Source: Arenicola marina
Lineage: Eukaryota > Annelida > Polychaeta > Arenicolidae
Direction of reading: 5' to 3'
Length of the DNA: 64,000 nucleotides
Assembly: GCA_964019135.1 (NCBI GenBank)
Contig: CAXHSH010000379.1
Coordinates: forward strand, 248,001 to 312,000
The position numbers and the translations under genes were made by a program. Each line of letters begins with the position of its first letter. Position 1 is the stretch's first letter. The notes beneath the pieces were generated by a model. It did no database searches. It had not been told where the DNA came from and worked only from the letters and a program-made list of their open reading frames with translations. Positions 32,560 to 43,665 of the stretch are shown piece after piece.

Positions 32560-33780
32560 TTGTAAAATTTATTTATTACACCCACTTTACTACAGCATGA
32601 AATATAATCGACCCAATAACTGTAAGTTTACTAAGCGTAACATGACTACAAGTACATTTGCAGCCTTTGACTGGAGCCACGAGAGCCTTGCAGCTGACGC
32701 CCTGAAGGGTGACAATGTCCCCATGAAGGAGAGTGGGCGCTGAGGTATGTAGGTCGGCCCTCTCCACCGGTGATAAAGGCAATATGTCGTGCGCAGCTAT
32801 GGCCGGTAGGGGGTCACGCTGCCTCTCGTTGTTTACAAACAACGCGTGGTTTGTGACCTTGATCTTGACTTTGTCGGGAGCAGCCGGCTGTCTGACCGGT
32901 TGGGCCCGCTCGCCGTAGTCTCGTCGCCGCTCAAAAATATCCGGTGGATTGTGCGGAGTTATCCTGACTGCATCCGTCCCCTTGGGAAGTTTTTCTCTGC
33001 TAAACATAAGCATCTTTTCAGCGTCTTTGAAAGGAAGCATCTTCACCACGATGGGTCTGGGTTTTTTTCTTGAGTGTAGGTTCCTGAGCGCAAGTCTGTG
33101 ACATCTTTCAAAGACAGGCGCCGCGCCATATCCGTGACAGGCTAGCAGGTCTGAGGATTTCTTTTCACAATCCTCAAACCCACTTTGCTGGCCATCTTCG
33201 GGGATATTGTGTATTAATACATTATTCCATATTGACCTTCATTTCAGATCTGATTGTTCACCTTCCATTGTTTTCATACGTTTATCCATTTTCATAACGT
33301 ATCCTTTCAAAAGCGTCAACTCAGCCCTTAAATCTTCATTTTCACGTTGTAATGTGTCTATATGGCTGGCTTGGTCAGTGTGTTCATCGTCCTGTGACTT
33401 AAATCTCTCTGCAAGGCCGCCCTTGCCATAAAGTTCTGAGCTGTGGACGTTTTGCTCGCCTGTGAGGGTGTCGATTTCGGAGCGAAGGGCACACACACAC
33501 TGTTGTAGATTTTGTACAGCGCTAGTTTCGTCCTCCGTTGTGGTGCCTTGTGTGATTGCCTGCACATCCATTGTTTTATCGCCCATCACAGCATCAAATA
33601 TCGATTTATTTCGCTTTTCCGTCCCAGCCTTCTGAGGTTTTCGTTCTGTTCTGGTTCCTGGACCTCCACGTCACATAATCCTACGGAAATCCTTGTAGTT
33701 TGATATAAATCTGACGTATCTACAGTGATAGTGCGAGACCTCTTAATTTTGTCGTGTTAGTCCTCCGCCATTAGTGTAGT
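32560..33780 (-). mobile_element. ORF1-only LINE-like element
   Basis: On the minus strand the segment starts with an ATGGCGGAGG site (YY1-like, 33764-33775), as many LINE 5' ends do. An ORF1-type protein follows: coiled coil (33589-33239), then an RRM-like part with NNVLIHNIPEDG and FERCHRL (33230-33080), RKKPRPIVVKML and a C-terminal domain. It ends in a tail with AATAAATAAA (32564-32575). No endonuclease or reverse transcriptase follows. One frame change near 33238 splits ORF1. ORF1-only derivatives are known in mammals as HAL1; the resemblance is structural only. Confidence 0.6.
32576..33625 (-). pseudogene. LINE ORF1-like protein (coiled coil, RRM, CTD)
   Basis: The first frame (to 33239) has a Glu/Leu heptad-rich coiled coil ending TLLKGYVMKMDKRMKTMEGE. 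The second continues through the RRM-like and C-terminal domain with KDAEKMLMFSREKLPKG and then IFERRRDYGER, a typical ORF1 end. A tail to KWV follows, longer than usual for ORF1. Predicted role: RNA-binding chaperone. Broken once. Confidence 0.6.
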
Positions 33781-33783
33781 GTA

Positions 33784-35581
33784 GTGACAAAGAAGGATGT
33801 AGCATCAAAATGTCAGAAAGCGCTCCAAACTTTAAAACTAGTACTAACAGGCCCAGATGTCATGGCATATCCACAAGATGAGGGTGAATATATACTTGAT
33901 ACAGATGAAAGCGATGTGGCCATAGGAGGTGTGTTATCACAGGCCCAGCCCGGGCAAGAGCGGGTGATAGCATACGCTATTCGAGCGCTTAATCGCGCGG
34001 AGAGAAACTACTGTGTGATCGATAGCGAGCTTTTAGCGCTCAGGTATTTTGTAGAATATTTCCGTCACTACCTGTAGACACGTCTACTTTCTCGTCAGAA
34101 CTGATCATTAGGCACTGATATGGTTGTTCAGTCTGAAGGGACCAAAAAATCGCTTAGCCAGGTGGTTAGAGATCCGTGTATGATTTTGCTGTTCAGTATC
34201 GACCAGGAAAGAAACACGGATATGCAGACTTTATGTCCAGGTGTCCTAAACCTAAGGATTGCCAATGCCCCGATGTGGATTCATTAGAAACACTTAAATG
34301 TGGACCTTGTAAGAAATGTAAAAAGAGAACAAGTGAATTTTCAGTCACATCAGTCGTTAAAAGGGTTAGTTCAAGCCAGAGGGAGGGTGGTTTGGTTTAT
34401 AAGAAATTTAATGCTCTGTGGCTATTGCTGTTAAGTTGGCTTGAATTCATAGTTAAGTTTACCCATAAGGTTACGAATAAGGAAATTAGCCAGGAATGGT
34501 ATTGGTCACCTAGTTGGCCGTTAAAAGTGACTTCTACAATACTGGAAGCCATAACGCGTTCTGTGAAGACCAGAGCAGCCAGTAAACAGGAAATTGCTGG
34601 AAAGCCGTGGGTACCTTGGATAGGAACGTATTCCTTGACGGAAGTAGCCGAAATGCAAAGAAACGACGTTCATATTGGGCCGGTAGTAGCATGGGTATTA
34701 GAGGGAAACAAACCCAGTGGGCGAGATATCGCATCTTTAAGTCCCTCTAGATCGCCTAGCAACTGACATTCTGGGCCCGCTTCCTTTAACGCCGAGGGGG
34801 AATAGGTACATATTGGTAGTGACAGACCATTTCACTAGATGGTAGAGATATTTGCGGTACCCAATCAAACAGCATATACGTGTGCCTTGAAGATACTTAA
34901 CGAAGTCATCACCAGATATGGTTGTTCCTTGGATATACATTCGGACCAGGGAAGGAATTATGAAAGTCACGTATTTAAGGAAATATGCAATTTGCTAGAA
35001 GAGGTAAGGAAAACACGGACAAGCCTAGGAATCCGAAAGGGAATGGCCAAGCTGAAAGGTTTAATAGTACACTTATAAGAATGATAAAGGCTTACTTAAA
35101 GGGGGAGCAGACGGATTGGGACCTATACTTTGGATGTTTGGCGGCCGCTTATCGCGCATCCAAAAATCAGAGTACGGGGTTGACGCCAAATATGTTGATG
35201 CTAGGGGTGAGGTTCGATTGCCTTGTGAAGTCGTGTTTGATAGTACTACAAGTGATACAGGAGTTATTAAAGTCAAAGTTACAGCGAGCACATGAAGTTG
35301 CCCGCAAACATTTTGCTCTCACTGCAAAGAGACAGAAAGCATTTTATGATACCAAGACAAATTTGTATGAATATCGAGCAGGTGTGCCATTCTGGTGTTT
35401 AAATGAGCAAAGGAGGAAGGATATATGTCCGAAGTTGCAGCCAGCTTATGTTGGGCCGTACTTAGTGATAAAACAATTAACGGACCAGACCTATCTTATC
35501 CAGAAAAATGAGCAGGGAGCAAAGAGTGTCATTAATCACAATAAGTTAAAATCGTACACTGGTAAATATCTCCCTGGCTGA
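33784..35581 (+). pseudogene. Gypsy pol remnant: RNase H and integrase
   Basis: RNase H is shown by YILDTDESDVAIGGVLSQ and RNYCVIDSELLALRYFVEYF. The tether YRPGKKHGYADFMSRCP follows. Integrase is shown by DIHSDQGRNYESHVFKEI and a helical C-terminal part ending HNKLKSYTG, with a GPY-like YVGPYLVIKQL segment. It would cut and join the cDNA to the host genome. It is a broken fossil. Confidence 0.85.
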
Positions 35582-35675
35582 TTTGCGGGAGAGGGGGTGT
35601 ACCCACTGATTGGGAAGGGTGAAGATGACCTTTTGATATAGAAACAAACTTCTTGTTGTTCCTAGTATATTTACC

Positions 35676-36595
35676 ATGGCCAGTACCCTGAGAGGACGGG
35701 CGTACCGCTGCGGCTATTGCGAGAACGTCGTGGGTGAGAAATATCACGTGACGGCTCACATCTATAAACATCATGTGACCTTGGAGAGGGCCCCCTTCTA
35801 TTGCATCCTTTGTTTGTTTCGGTGTGAGAGGAAGCGGGACTTGACAAGGCACCTTCAGGGGTTTGCTCCCCACCAGCACCGGATGCGTCAGGTCCAGCTT
35901 TCAGGGGCACAGGAGCAGAGATATCTGCGGCAGAGCAGCCAACCGCACCTGTTGGACGAAACAGAGTTGGTGCAACTCTCCAGAGCGGCCTCACAGGACT
36001 TGTGGAGGTCGAGGCAGCGGGCCAGTGGGGCATACGACCCCTGGGTCCCCGGTGAGCTTCTCCGTGTATCATCCTACACCGTTGGCGTCGGACGGTCTGG
36101 ACTCGGTGACGGACCAGCCGCTTGGTTTTAGTGTGCCGGAGGAACTGCTGTCGGCGGCACAAATCGCATTAGACTTGCCGGAGGAGCTGCTGTCGGCGGC
36201 ACCAATCGCGTTAGACAGTAGCTTTGACTTTGGCGAGTGTCTGGGTGAGACGACAGGTACGGTGGCTACGGTGGAGGCGGGCGGCGGTGGCTACGACAGC
36301 GGAGACGGCAGGTGCGGTGGCTACGGTGGAGTCGGCGGCGGTGGTTACGGCGGTGTCGGCAGCGGAGATGGTGGCGGTGGCTACGACAGCGGAGACGGCG
36401 GAGATGGCGGCGGTTGCTACGACCGACGCTGGGGGACTCTCTTCATTCAGCGAGGGCACGACCGTCTCCGGCGATGCTGCCCTGATCTTGCAGGGGTTGT
36501 GCCGCGCCATCCCCGAGCAGAGCGACGTCATTAGGGAGCTGTCCGCGAGCGTTCGCGAGCTCACACAGGTGATGCTGGCCAAGGTAAATCAGTGA
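35676..36595 (+). pseudogene. Accessory ORF region of the gypsy element: two C2H2 fingers, Gly/Tyr-rich tail
   Basis: After pol and before the polypurine tract. The first part carries two C2H2-like fingers: CGYCENVVGEKYHVTAHIYK plus H, and CILCLFRCERKRDLTRHLQ with a shortened end. Downstream frames show a doubled PEELLSAA(Q/P)IALD unit, a Gly/Tyr/Asp-rich repeat (36270-36420), and an end predicted as a short coiled coil (ELSASVRELTQVMLAK). Position makes it part of the retroelement. Its function is unknown; fingers and disordered tails could bind nucleic acid. It reads as a fossil. Confidence 0.6.
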
Positions 36596-36697
36596 GTAGG
36601 GTACGGTAGGTGTAGTCATGTGCAACTCTCACATTTTTTTAGATCTACTGTTTTGTATTAGTGTTTGTGGGGACACTGCACACTAGGAAGGGGGTGA

Positions 36698-37789
36698 TGT
36701 AAGGAATACCCTTAGTTTAGGTGTCGTAATATGGATGTATTTTATTTGACAGACGAAATAAATGGGGGATGTCTTTAAGGTGACATATTATAGCAGATAT
36801 TCGTATTGTATCTGTTGTACGCGATTAACTTTCAGCTTTTAGGTGAATAGACGCAGTTATAGCAACGGTTGTCATGGTAGTGACATCAGATCAATTATAC
36901 TGTTATCGCGTCATGGTAACGGACGCGCTTTGTTACTATGTATGTCACTATGTTGCAATTTTCCACAACGGTAGATTCCCGAAGCCGTGGAACGGTAAGT
37001 TTGTATCATTAACTGTTGATGTACTGAGGCCATATTAATATTTACATTTCATTCGGTGCTATCTAGTAGCGAATATATTTCACAGTCTTACCAGCCTGTT
37101 AGGACTGCGATTTGTGTATGTTGCCGTTATAATGAAGTGACTATCTCTTTGGGCTTAGCTTACATGTTATATATGGTATATATATGGTATTGGTTGAAAT
37201 ATTGTGGAAATATGTGAGGTATAAAAGGAGCGCGAACGGGCGTACAAGCAGTTCGCGTGGGTTACTCTCACGGTACTCATTTTAGGTTACATAAACTGGT
37301 TATTTCAGTTGGGAAATGCTGATGTATTAAATGAATTATGAGCTTAATCTGATTCACAGTCTAAGTGCATACGGGCTGCAGGTCCCTGTATGGTGCCTCT
37401 AGAACATCAGAGGCCTATTTTACCGGTGTCATTGACGTTCAGATGTTTATTCCTGGTGCCACTCGGGTATTAATTTAGGACACTAGATGGATAGTTTGGA
37501 CTGGTTTAAGCCGCCACGAGTAGGTTGCGGCGAAGGAACCACAGTCAAGAGGTAGAGGGGCTGAGTAGAAGTATAAACGGATGCCAGTTAATGAATCACA
37601 AAGACTTATTTTACGTATATGACTGCGATTATTCCTGGGGACTTATTCTTTGAGTATAACTGCCTTTGCGTATAAAAATGTATATAGGTGTATGATACTA
37701 CGTTCGTTTTATCACCATATCGAATAAACGGGGCAACCCAAAAGTATTTCACGCCTTGGTTACTAAAGTCCTTGCGAAAAACCGTTACA
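36698..37789 (+). repeat. 3' LTR of the gypsy fossil
   Basis: Begins TGTAAGG right after the polypurine tract and ends CGTTACA, so the ends form TGTAA/TTACA. It contains TATAAAAG at 37220-37227 and AATAAA at 37723-37728, which places U3 at about 36698-37250 and R/U5 after it. No 5' partner in the window. Confidence 0.8.
37220..37227 (+). promoter_or_regulatory. TATA box of the LTR promoter
   Basis: TATAAAAG lies about 520 bp into the LTR, with a GC-rich initiator-like stretch 25-35 bp downstream. Confidence 0.55.
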
Positions 37790-38540
37790 ATATGGGTGCA
37801 TTCGATTGAGCGCCATATCTGGTTCTAGAACTAGAGCCGTCAGTTAGTTCTGCGCGTTCGATTTGACACCTGCATCAGTTCCAGAACTTCGGAACCGGTT
37901 CTCATTTTTCGCTAGATATGGGTCGCAAAGCGCATGCGTGAAGACTGTGTGCGACAAACTTAAGATGACAGACAGTCAGGTCTTGTACGCTTAACAATTT
38001 GAAAGTCCCATGTTGTTAGTAAACCAGGTCAAATGTAATTGTGAAGTGTATTATTCGCTACCTAAAACAACGTTTAGACAAAATGTAAACAAACAAACTG
38101 GCAGAGTCGCTTGAACAATTATAGTTCCGACATCAAAACCACGAACAAAGTGGCTGCCTTTGATATCTGAACTTGGAAGGGGAGGGGGGAGGGGGTTCCA
38201 AAGAACGAAGAATAAATTTCTTTATTCCCATGTCAAGATGAATTAAATGGTGAACTCACTGCATACAAAGGAAGGGCGGATACATGATACACATTTGCGC
38301 TTTCCCAATTCATGGTTATTAGTATTGAAATTCTCAGTTTAAATCATTGATCACGACGGCCGGCTAATATCTCATTCCCAGTTAACGAAGAATTAGTTTG
38401 CTCATTCCTAATTCACGGTGAGATGCAAAGCCTGTTCCCGACCAACGGAAATACCCCCTTGCCCCCCCCCTCCCCCCCCCCCACCCTCGAACCCCCCTTG
38501 AAAGGGTCCCATAATAAAAAAAGTAGGCCCTATAGAAGTT

Positions 38541-39735
38541 TTTAACCAGGTCGAGGACCATCGTCGTTCGTAGTACTACCGTCAAACGAAGTACGTACTT
38601 CCTTCGCAGTATGCGTGAACCTAAATCGAGGTACAGCCACTTTGTAACAACATGCATGTGTTCATAGTATGCAAACATAGATTTACGCTGGATTCCTATT
38701 GGTCTAACCATGAGAATCCCTTCACAATGAGCAACTCTATATTTAGAAACCATGACCTTGTATCCTGTTGGGCGGGGAATTCCAACGTATTGACTGAACG
38801 GGGCGAACGAGCACTGAGAGACACCAATTTTCCACAAGTTTTTACCTGGTACATCACATGGAAACCTTTCCAAGCTGAACCCTCATTATATTTTAGAAGA
38901 CTAGCATCTGCAGATATGCTATGAACCGATTTGGTAAAAATTCTATGGCATATTTGTCTGATTAGGCTAAAACACTGCCGATGGTAGGGTAAAGCATAGC
39001 AGCCGCCCTTCGATAGAAGGACGACCAACTGGCGTACTACGAATGAAGTACGGGATGCTCAGAGCCCAGGTACTGTAAGGGCGGGTGGGTTTGGGACCCT
39101 AATGTCGTTGCAGAACATATCTATTTAGCACAGTATTGTTGACACAGTTAATGTTGACACAGTTGTTATGAATTCTGATAGTTTCGCATCGTCATTCAGA
39201 CAAAACAAGATTTTTTTTTTCGGAGCAGCCTTGGTCAGGAGAGTTGCGCGTCCGTTGATCTAGGGACGCAATTTTGTTCGTGAAAACAGGTGCCCTTTCC
39301 ATCCATTATCTGACAAATATGCCCTGGAATCTTTTGTAAATGACGGTAAAACGAACCTAGCGATGCAAAGCTATCAATATACTTACATGGCAGGTCTTGC
39401 AAAAAGTCCTTCAAATGCCTTTGTAGACTTTTAAGAGTTTGTAGAGCCTCCGCGTCGGACATTTTTACATGTCTGGAACGCTCCCATAATTCACTCCCGG
39501 GTTAATTATGATCTCACAACGAGGTTTAGACCCTAATAATGGGCTTCCCTCATATCATCCAATCCAATGAAGGTGAACAAGGGTAATATATGCAGAAACA
39601 AATATGCATAAGTAAATCAACATGTCAAAACCATCCGTCCTTGGAACGAAGTGCACACGAACCTTATTGGAAGTACGTACTACGAAGGACGTTCGTCCGT
39701 CGAACGACGGTCAGTCCTCGACCTGTTAACTGCAG
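38541..39735. repeat. Nested inverted repeat, arms about 80 bp
   Basis: The left arm, 38545-38625 (AGGTCGAGGAC, CGTCGTTCG, CGAAGTACGTACTTCC), matches the reverse complement of the right arm, 39652-39730, with scattered differences. It could be a separate MITE of about 1.2 kb inside the larger element. Confidence 0.5.
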
Positions 39736-39956
39736 TAAAGAGTGTTTTACAAATCTGGTGGAGGGCTTCCGCGGGTCCCTTGATGCCTAAGAGGGGGGAT
39801 ATTTGTGATGCAGAATATACTTATGATGAAAAAGATACCCCTATAGAGCGGATATTTAAAAATTTGCGACCCGGGGAGGGGGGGGGGGGGGGGGCTGGTG
39901 GTGCTCTGAAAGTGTGCGTGTATAGAGCGGGTTAAGAAAGGGTTGCCCCGACCGCG

Positions 39957-40035
39957 CGGATTTGGGCGGTAAAACGCCCTGAGCAAGCAGATTTGGGCGG
40001 TAAAACGCCCTGAGCAAGCAGATTTGGGCGATGAG
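39957..40035. repeat. 31-bp tandem repeat, 2.3 copies
   Basis: GATTTGGGCGGTAAAACGCC plus CTGAGCAAGCA appears twice, with a third partial copy. Each unit contains the hairpin GGGCGGTAAAACGCCC. Confidence 0.85.
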
Positions 40036-40347
40036 AAGGGGGGGGGGGGCGTTACTGCAAAACCCCCACCCCGAACCCAGCAATGTATTAAATACAACAT
40101 ACATGTCGACCTTGACCCTCATACCAGTTTTAGTGTCGTTCGATTCGTACCGCATATTCCAGAACTACATACATGCCGACCTATTTTGAATGAAAAGTGG
40201 TAGATCTGCGTGCGACGCAGTCGCGCGCGCCGCTAGGGGGGGCTGGGGGCATGTCCCCCCCAAGAACAATTTAAAAAATGGTGCTAAATGGTGCCTCCTC
40301 CTGCATTCTGGGGAGTAATTTGACTGCAATAGAATATGATTTTGCAA

Positions 40348-40430
40348 TGCGGTAGGAATAATGTTAAAAGCGGTAGGCGGTAGAAGTCTTCAAAAAGCGG
40401 TAGTCTACCGCGTAAAGCGGTAGGTTTGGC
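40348..40430. repeat. Cluster of GCGGTAG motifs
   Basis: GCGGTAG occurs five times in about 75 bp (near 40349, 40370, 40377, 40397 and 40416), with one inverted CTACCGC at 40404. This could be subterminal binding-site-like repeats of the surrounding DNA element. Confidence 0.5.
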
Positions 40431-40504
40431 GTGTATGGCAACTAAAACCCACTTGGCATCCTGCAATTCTGGTTCTAGAACCGAGTCAATCGAACGCACC
40501 CTAT

Positions 40505-41490
40505 GTTGCAGCCTTGTTCGCCAATTCATTGTTTTCTAACTGTGACGTTTTGTGAAAGATAAAAACTGTTGAACAGACGTAACGATGGACTGCTGTCAAA
40601 CGTCACGTCTGCCACATAATTCATAATTTTGCCAACCACTATCTGTCGAAATAGCGTTCTGCTTATGCATTTAGCATTACATTCGGTTATTCAGCTTGGT
40701 TTCTTCGCGAGAACCGTACTTGCGTACAAGACGTGATGCACTTTGACCGACGTAATTAGCAACAATACTGTTGACGGAAAACCTTACCTGTCGGCGTCCT
40801 CCATTTCGTACAGACAATATTCCCGCCAAATGCAACGCATACTTCACAATTGGGGCACGTGACTTGTAAGGATGGCAACAATAGCGTGTGTACGATTGTT
40901 TCTGACTTATAAAGTAGTTCAAATAAACCGACGTGATGACATGAAACTTGACGGAATATATTATGACGGCGTTGACATTATCTATTACATATTATGCAGG
41001 GTAATACGTCACAAAACGGGGCTTTTATCAAAGTTAGAAAGTTATATGTAATGCATATATTTTGCCTTGAATTTTACGTTTTACTCAAGTAAAAGGTCCG
41101 ATACTAAGCTGTACAAACGAACAATTTTTGGACTGAATGCATCACGTCGGTGGGCCATACAATATTAATCAAGGAAAAAAGAACCTATCATCCCATATCA
41201 ATGTTTTTGAAAAAAAAACGTATCTTCAATGTGTTTACATTATTAACGTGGGGCGAACTGATGAGAACTGGCTATTTCCGACGAAGGATTCAGTGATCAA
41301 TTCAGTCCCTATATAGATGTCACAATTTCATGCTGTGTTATGAGCCTATTGTGATACGTTTAGCTACGTAAATGTTTCAATGTTATATTATTACTCATAT
41401 ATCTTTGACATATAACCTTCAAACTACAACTAATGCATTATTGCACTATTAATATGTTAGCTGCAACAAGCCAACAAATCCGGCCCCTCT
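40505..41490. other. Non-coding
   Basis: AT-rich with no gene seen. Confidence 0.45.
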
Positions 41491-41542
41491 GCTGGCAGTA
41501 GTGAGAGCTGAGCTTTTAGCTACCCCCATGACCCCCTCAATG

Positions 41543-41965
41543 TATAATCAATGTTTGCGTTGAACAGGCCATGTGAGATCCTATAAGATGTGTAATATGT
41601 TTGTTTGTTTGTAAAAAAATATGTTAAAGGATATGTAACGAGTAAGCCGAGATGGAAAGCGGTGTCCGACGACAGTATTAAGACATAAATACATTCATCC
41701 AGTTTGCAAAGTTTTTATTCCTATATCAATACATGAATACCATTACCCGCTACAACATCTATCGTGGTCAAAAACTTAGTATCACAAAAGCATACACCTT
41801 GATTGATATGATTGATCATATTATTATACATGACAATTTAGACCATGGGTAAAGAGGTACTGCACACGGTATTTGGAGACCAATACTCTCGATAGATTCG
41901 TGACATGGAGTAATTTCGACATTTGAAATGTAAGTAAAATAGACAGTATTCTCCGCAGCAAGGAT
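41543..41965. repeat. Left terminal inverted repeat of the Polinton-like element
   Basis: Matches the reverse complement of the right end, starting TATAATCAATGTTTGCGTTG at the outer edge. The inner part is the reverse complement of the protease 3' end, giving a second partial copy of that gene. The two arms differ somewhat in length. Confidence 0.8.
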
Positions 41966-41970
41966 ACAAG

Positions 41971-42119
41971 CGGTGGGCAGGCGCGCGGGCGCGCTGGTCG
42001 GTGGGGGGCGTGGCTTCGACCGTGACAAATATCGATTTTTTTTCCAAGCCCCTCAACACAGAGCCCGCTGCCCGTCACGACCCAGTGATTTTCGAAAGTT
42101 CGGGCGAGCCAGCGGAGCG
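41971..42119. repeat. Direct repeat A, copy 1
   Basis: About 150 bp, including GGGGGGCGTGGCTTCGACCG and ATATCGATTTTTT. It is repeated in the same orientation at 43485-43658 with few differences. The two copies flank the twin-PC4 gene. Confidence 0.85.
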
Positions 42120-42316
42120 TCGCAGGTTTTTGGCGGGGTGGTGGTAGGTGTACTCCCATTGGTCAATATTTACACACACTATACTTTAAATGACACACGT
42201 ACGTATACTAATCACCAATTATATATATATTCATCTACACCAGTGTAACTTTCACCATAATTCAGGATTAGTCATCCATAAATTCATAAAATGTAACTTA
42301 GTGGATACATTAACAT

Positions 42317-42982
42317 TTAGGATAGATGTATCTTATCCAAACCTTTCGGGCAACATTCAACACAGTCGAAGTACCCCTCCTGATTTTGGTGAGATGACAT
42401 ACAATCAACCAACTCGGTGAGTTCCGGAACACACTTATCATGGATCGTGTTGAGATGGAACTTCAGTAAATTCCACTGCTTTAAATCGAGAGTAACTCCT
42501 TTTCGGGTCGGCACGGGCGTATCTTGTGTATCCGGCAACCAGTATTTTCGAATATCTAGAAACTGGCCACGGGGCAGGACCTCGGCCATCACCAAACCTC
42601 CGAGATGATATTTGCGTGACCTGTTACCTCTCTGCATTTCTTCATCAATGTTAGTAACCCAGGTCTGCAATATCTTCCAGCGGGTTGCGATGAGATTGAC
42701 ACCCACTTTTGTAGGGTAATCACGGCCGTTGTCTTGACATACGCACTTTCTAATATCAAAGCGTAAAACGTCTTTGAAATACTGAACAGTTAAATAGACA
42801 TTCTCTCCGATGCACACTTGACAGCGTATATCGTGAGTTTGCTCGGAAGTACACTGCGTATTCTCCCATTTTCTTCTCTTGGCCAGCGGGATGAGTGGTA
42901 GCCGATTGGAGGGAGCGAAGCTCGCTGTTGTCTTGTGGGAAGTCATGTCGTTGTGGTGAAAAGATGGAGACCGCCCGCACAT
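42317..42982 (-). CDS. Twin PC4-like ssDNA-binding protein of the Polinton-like element
   Basis: The first ATG of the open frame is at 42982. The protein has two PC4/p15-like repeats. The better one reads FLDIRKYW then PTRKGVTLDLKQWNLLKFHL, matching the PC4 core (hhDIRxYW, then GRKGISLxxxQWxxLK). The first, FDIRKCVCQDNG then PTKVGVNLIATRWKIL, is more diverged. PC4 proteins bind single-stranded DNA and act as transcription coactivators in eukaryotes; in a protein-primed replicon a strand-binding role is plausible (inference). A Cys-rich tail (CVECC) follows. Open throughout, divergent from the polymerase, and flanked by direct repeats. Confidence 0.65.
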   Translation of the reverse strand: MCGRSPSFHHNDMTSHKTTASFAPSNRLPLIPLAKRRKWENTQCTSEQTHDIRCQVCIGENVYLTVQYFKDVLRFDIRKCVCQDNGRDYPTKVGVNLIATRWKILQTWVTNIDEEMQRGNRSRKYHLGGLVMAEVLPRGQFLDIRKYWLPDTQDTPVPTRKGVTLDLKQWNLLKFHLNTIHDKCVPELTELVDCMSSHQNQEGYFDCVECCPKGLDKIHLS

Positions 42983-43484
42983 TATATTGACAACGCCCCC
43001 CTCCCCCTCCTCGTCATCCACCCACTTGGGACGTGTCTGAACATGCTTTGGCGAGGTGTAAAAATAGCATCACGACTGACGCCATACATCGGCGTGGCTT
43101 TGTCATCTGTTTAAAGATAGACAGAGAGGGGCGTGGCCAACGGGCTTTGTACGCACGGGTAATCGCTGTAAATGAATGATCAATCACTTTTTTAATCCCA
43201 ACAACTCAAGCCCGCGTTATAATAAGACTGAGTCGCTTCACTACGTTTTCTAATAATTGGTTCATGCACTACTGTGTGTGAATTGTGTGATTGATGTTAA
43301 AGGTCACAGAAAAGGGCCGTGGATGTTTTAAAACTCATAAAAAATAAAATGCTACCTTTGTGAAAGAGCGGTGACCTTAATGACTTGTCTGCGAGCGACA
43401 GATGTTTCGTGGTCTTTGTCTTGAGTTGCAGCGACAATTATTTATTTTCGGTCGGTTATTTTTTTAAATGCGCGTTCGAATTCA

Positions 43485-43658
43485 CCGGTGGGAGGGCAGT
43501 GAGTCGAGCCCGCGGGCGCGCGAGCGCGCTGGACGGTGGGGGGCGTGGCTTCGACCGTGACAAATATCGATTTTTTTTTTCCAAGCCCCTCAACACAGAC
43601 CCTGCTGGCCGTCACGACCTAGTGATTTTCGAAAGTTCGGGCGAGCGAGCGAGCCAGA
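43485..43658. repeat. Direct repeat A, copy 2
   Basis: Same orientation as 41971-42119. Its upstream part has extra GC-rich residues. It could mark a segmental duplication or an inserted cassette boundary. Confidence 0.85.
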
Positions 43659-43665
43659 GTCAGCA

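Larger units (their letters stand above)
33784..37789 (+). mobile_element. Ty3/gypsy fossil with extra zinc-finger ORF and 3' LTR
   Basis: A plus-strand LTR-retrotransposon fossil, 5'-truncated within pol. Parts: RNase H (33784-34260), spacer and H2C2 region, integrase (34.7-35.58 kb), a further ORF region with C2H2 fingers (35.68-36.6 kb), polypurine tract AGGAAGGGGGTGA (36685-36697) and 3' LTR (36698-37789). The 5' LTR, gag, protease and most of the reverse transcriptase are absent; the fossil begins where the ORF1-only LINE ends. It is broken, with about three to four interruptions in the remaining pol, and looks moderately old. Confidence 0.9.
37794..40501. mobile_element. Non-autonomous DNA element with 16-bp terminal inverted repeats
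   Basis: The left end GGGTGCATTCGATTGA (37794) pairs with the right end, which reads GGGTGCGTTCGATTGA on the minus strand (40486-40501): one mismatch in 16. Both ends are flanked by TAT (37791-37793 and 40502-40504), a 3-bp target duplication as in PIF/Harbinger-like elements. Both carry a subterminal GGTTCTAGAAC. No transposase ORF is present. The interior holds a nested inverted repeat, a 31-bp tandem repeat and a GCGGTAG cluster. Confidence 0.6.

Noticed and set aside
36211-36582. Minus-strand Ala/Thr/Val-rich ORF
   Set aside because: Shadow of the Gly/Tyr/Asp-rich repeat of the gypsy accessory region.
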